This document shows, piece after piece, positions 61,034-64,000 of a DNA stretch of 64,000 bases. How positions within the stretch are numbered: position 1 is the first letter of the stretch; each line of letters starts with the position of its first letter. The DNA comes from Epiperipatus broadwayi (taxonomy: Eukaryota; Onychophora; Udeonychophora; Euonychophora; Peripatidae). The stretch covers positions 6,582,506 to 6,646,505 of the forward strand of contig JAQFVV010006200.1 of the NCBI GenBank assembly GCA_028023455.1, given 5' to 3'. The notes under the pieces are model-generated. The model was not told where the DNA came from, did no database searches, and saw only the letters and a program-made list of their open reading frames with translations. The position numbers and the translations under genes were made by a program.

Positions 61034-62013
61034 GTTACACAGACAAATAAACATATGCAAATTTGAATTACAAATACAAACGGAGAGAAAAATCATTGTT
61101 AAATCTAAATATATATATATGTAGGAATAGATTTTGAATAAGGTCATACAATGTGGTTGAAGCATAGGTATAGAAAAAATGATTTTTGTAATTCATACAA
61201 TAAAACAAGATTTGGAAAGTAAAAGAGTAGGTTGAAAAATTAATTTATGTATATACATATGCCACCTATATTTATGTGTATATTAAAAATGCATCCTATA
61301 ATACAGTTCACTATTATTCATACATTTTAGTATCCACAACTTGGTTTGGAACTAAATGCTATGGATGCAGTAGAATCTCTGCATGTATATTACTAAATTT
61401 TTATGGAAAGAGAACTGCAGATTGCTAACACTAAAAAAATCACTGCTTGCACAATTATAGAGATTGACAGCAATCATGCTCAACATCCAATATAGACTAT
61501 AAGACAGGTTTCTGATTAACTGATTATCTTCTAAAGAGAGACTTTTGCACCACTTTCTAATGTTTCATAGATTTTTACAAGAATTGTTTAATTGATTATA
61601 GATTGAAAATTAGGGGGGAAATCTATGTCTATGGGCTTAGCTAATCATACTTAAGTTTTGGTATATAAGTGTTTAGATTAGATGTCAAGGTTGTTTATAC
61701 AATAGTGGTCTTTTTCTAACAGTCCATTTTAAGATTATGTTGTAAGCAAATTAAAACATTATTATATTGCATAGTGATAACCTCCATCTTCATTGTCAGT
61801 TATGTAAGCATTGATTTACTCAGTATATATTTTGAGTAAAATAAATATCATTGTTGTCTAATGCAAAGAAGTAACTTAATGAAGTAATATAATAGTAGAC
61901 CCTATTAATAAACTGTGATCCTAAATATTAAACATTTAACTATATATATGTGTATGTATAGTTATATAATTTTTTTGTATGTTTATCTGTCTTATCTATT
62001 ATTGTTATTATAG

Positions 62014-62164
62014 ATTTATGGGTTCTATGGCAGCTGTTTCTTACTTAGATGATGCTATGACTACTAAGACTGTTCGTGTATATCCAAACAATGCTGATAC
62101 AGATTTACCTGTTGTCATGGCAACTATTATTTTAATGGATCCTAAGAATGGAAAAATTCTGGCA
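62014..62164 (+). CDS. CRYM: Ketimine reductase mu-crystallin, exon 2
   Basis: A 151 bp exon with acceptor TTATTATAG and donor GTAAGA. One base completes the glycine codon from exon 1, then 50 codons end in phase 0. It contains DDAMTTKTVRVYP, equivalent to EDALTTKLVTFYE of human CRYM, including the family lysine needed for catalysis and substrate contact, and MDPKNGKILA, equivalent to FEPSNGTLLA. The junctions with exons 1 and 3 leave no gap relative to the human protein. Confidence 0.9.
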
Positions 62165-62513
62165 GTAAGATATTTTCCATTAAAATTAAGAACTAAAATT
62201 CATTTTTCATCAGAGCATTGCCAAACCAACCAATGTTCTTCTAGTTTGACCTAATACAGAGGAGGGAAGTTTAGATCCAATGTTTTACAGCATAACCCAT
62301 TCAATTATCCAAGAGTATTATTTCACTTTCCATTGTCAATGACTGATTCAGAAACCTTTTTTTGCTCGAGTCTATTACTTATCATCAGGCAACTAGATCA
62401 GGGCAATGCATATATTTACAAATTTTATATATACATAGGTTAAATTTTAATACATTTCTATTAAAATAACTGCTGTTCATATAAAAAAAATGAATTTATT
62501 TCCTATATTTCAG

Positions 62514-62576
62514 ATTATGGATGGTGATGTTATTTCTGAAATGCGGACTGCTGCTGTATCAGCGGTAGCCACTGAA
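62514..62576 (+). CDS. CRYM: Ketimine reductase mu-crystallin, exon 3
   Basis: A 63 bp exon encoding 21 codons in phase 0/0, with acceptor TATATTTCAG and donor GTAAG. The peptide MDGDVISEMRTAAVSAVATE matches [20 protein letters not shown] of human CRYM, and the arginine of RTAAVSA is a conserved substrate ligand in the family. The following exons would encode the Rossmann fold (GxGxQ motif). They are not in the remaining 1.4 kb, so the gene continues beyond the window. Confidence 0.9.
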
Positions 62577-63343
62577 GTAAGATTATTTTAAATATTATTT
62601 TAAATATAAGTGAATATGTAATACTCTATTCCTGAGGATCAGGTGTTTATTATCCTTTTGTTAAATTTCTCTTTGGAATTATAAAGATTACTTTTAAAAG
62701 ACATATATATAAAGGAAATAGCCTTTAAATGTTACAATCCAAAGAAAAAATCTCATCACTGATAGAGAAGTAATAAAGAAGAAGATAATATAAGGCTTGC
62801 TAATTGCCAGGTCATGAAAGTTTTAAGTACTTTTTAATTCTTGTCTTATTTTTTGGATAAGAATAGTTAGTATCAACTTATCAACCAATATTTATCTAAC
62901 TATATGTCATCTACCTGAAAAATATAATCCCAACTAATTAGAACCTGAAAAAAATCTTTCAAGTACATTCAAATTCAATACATATGTGTAATAGGCATAT
63001 ACACTATTATTGTACCATGAGGCCTTTCACACCATGTATGTTACTGGTATGTTTCAAGAAAAACCTCTTAAAATTGATTGAAATTTCGATGTTTTGTTAG
63101 AAAATGCCAACTGGAAAAAAAGATGAGTGTAAATGAAGTAAAAATAGGTAAATCAAAAGGAAAAAAAAAGATTAAAAGAAGAATTAAAATGTGCTTTTGA
63201 TAAATTGGAAAAAAATCTTAGTGACAAAATGGCAAATATGAAAAAGCTTCAACAAGCAGTTTTCAATATCATCATCGAACCTAATAAACAAAGGGTAATA
63301 CTGAAATGAACTGATTACAAAATGTGGATAAAGAGGTAGTATA
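62577..63343. other. CRYM intron 3, left part
   Basis: AT-rich intron with no feature other than the adjoining retrotransposon relic. Confidence 0.5.
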
Positions 63344-63800
63344 TCAAAAAGAAGGAAAATATAAATTAAGTGACCAAAAATTAGCTAATAGTAGTGTAGG
63401 TAGGCCATGTGTTGCAAATAGTCTTCTAAGAGCTTCTATTGTGGCTGTGGACTGAAGTGATGGGACTTTCATAACCTCCATCCACTTGGAGTATGAATCA
63501 ACTACTATCTTGCCTTTCCAAGAGCGTGCATGATTCACATGGAGTCTAGACCAGGGCCTTTCATGCTTAGGCCACTGGGCTGTTTTGTCTTTTGCTGGCA
63601 TGTTTTGATTCATTTTGCACTGCCAGCATTTGGCCTCAATATCAGCATTTAAGATAGGCCACTACATATATGATCTTGCTAGCATTTTCATTTGGATTAT
63701 TCCCGGATGCCCATTATAGACTGAGCACCTGAAAATGTACAACTGGGAAGTCACTACTCGGGATCCCCAGATAACGCAGACATGTTAGTTTGAGAGGTTC
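63344..63800 (-). pseudogene. Ty3/gypsy integrase relic
   Basis: Minus-strand remnant of an LTR-retrotransposon integrase. In order: LWGSRVV (about 63765), GHPGIIQMKMLARSYM then a stop and WP, and ADIEAKCWQCKMNQN, which together give the HHCC zinc-binding domain. Then come PWSRLHVNHARSWKGK and VVDSYSKWMEV, the start of the catalytic core, where the family usually has LHVD(F/Y)AGP, so the first catalytic Asp is Asn. It ends with ALRRLFATHGLP. The in-frame stop and substitution make it inactive. It lies inside CRYM intron 3 in antisense orientation. Sequence to its right shows no clear continuation. Confidence 0.8.
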
Positions 63801-64000
63801 AGCCTTCATGTCCAATAGGCTGAATGCAACTTATCTGGTTTTTTATTTAGCCAACTCTGTTGGATCCATTTTTATAACCTTTTGGAATCCAGGATCATTA
63901 GTAGTTCATACAGCCACTGTCTTGGCATGCTTGAATCTAAGTTAATCATGTTAATTGATTGACTTGATGTTGTTAGATTGTTTGCAGGCAATTGGCTTAT

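Larger units (their letters stand above)
51174..62013. other. CRYM intron 1 (10.8 kb)
   Basis: Mostly made of FB-family repeats, an RTE relic inserted among them, a 160-180 bp tandem duplication and a palindromic MITE. No additional CRYM exon is needed, since exons 1 and 2 join without a gap against the human protein. Confidence 0.6.

Noticed and set aside
1-64000. CRISPR arrays, bacterial operons, phage or plasmid features
   Set aside because: No direct-repeat/spacer arrays, ribosome-binding-site spaced genes or compact coding; the spliced exons and transposon content are eukaryotic.

Overview
The window is nuclear DNA of an animal, probably an invertebrate. It is very AT-rich, non-coding for most of its length, dense in transposon relics, and has short coding exons separated by kilobase introns with GT..AG borders. 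The species cannot be fixed from the sequence. There is no operon-like structure. Almost all short open frames are chance or repeat-derived.

Two host genes can be supported. The first, on the minus strand, is the Nup96 part of a nuclear-pore gene (NUP98-NUP96 type). Seven exons lie at 45529-45622, 35995-36099, 22829-22889, 22657-22727, 14783-14826, 6451-6520 and 3848-3975. Every junction is GT..AG, all reading phases chain without a break (573 nt, 191 codons), and the translation follows vertebrate Nup96 from the GWG motif to past the LCE motif. Both ends run out of view: no exon carries a start codon, and the 3' part lies beyond the left edge. The second, on the plus strand, is the 5' part of a ketimine reductase mu-crystallin gene (CRYM, ornithine cyclodeaminase family). 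Exon 1 is at 51010-51173, exon 2 at 62014-62164 and exon 3 at 62514-62576; the rest lies beyond the right edge. The CRYM start sits upstream of the first visible Nup96 exon on the opposite strand. The two genes are therefore either divergent neighbours with a missed Nup98-96 exon in between, or CRYM lies inside a Nup98-96 intron.

The remainder is mobile-element history. At 1187-3691 and 9958-12435 lie two inverted copies of a 2.5 kb TG...CA element, each with its own 4 bp target-site duplication. The right copy is nested in a larger long-LTR element (7366-13806), whose second, internally deleted LTR preserves the empty insertion site. Another LTR-like unit is at 18705-20671. A near-perfect palindrome of about 0.94 kb (30176-31117) carries four GGCGCTG modules per arm. 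Further elements are a Tigger-like element (33821-35001), foldback/MITE elements, a possible hAT remnant, a broken non-LTR reverse transcriptase (43322-45030), RTE-type relics (36330, 49620 and 52030 regions) and a Ty3/gypsy integrase relic at the right edge. CRYM intron 1 is packed with copies of one foldback-type repeat family.

The genes do not form a pathway. Nup96 is a structural nucleoporin and mu-crystallin is a cytosolic reductase; they are linked only by position.
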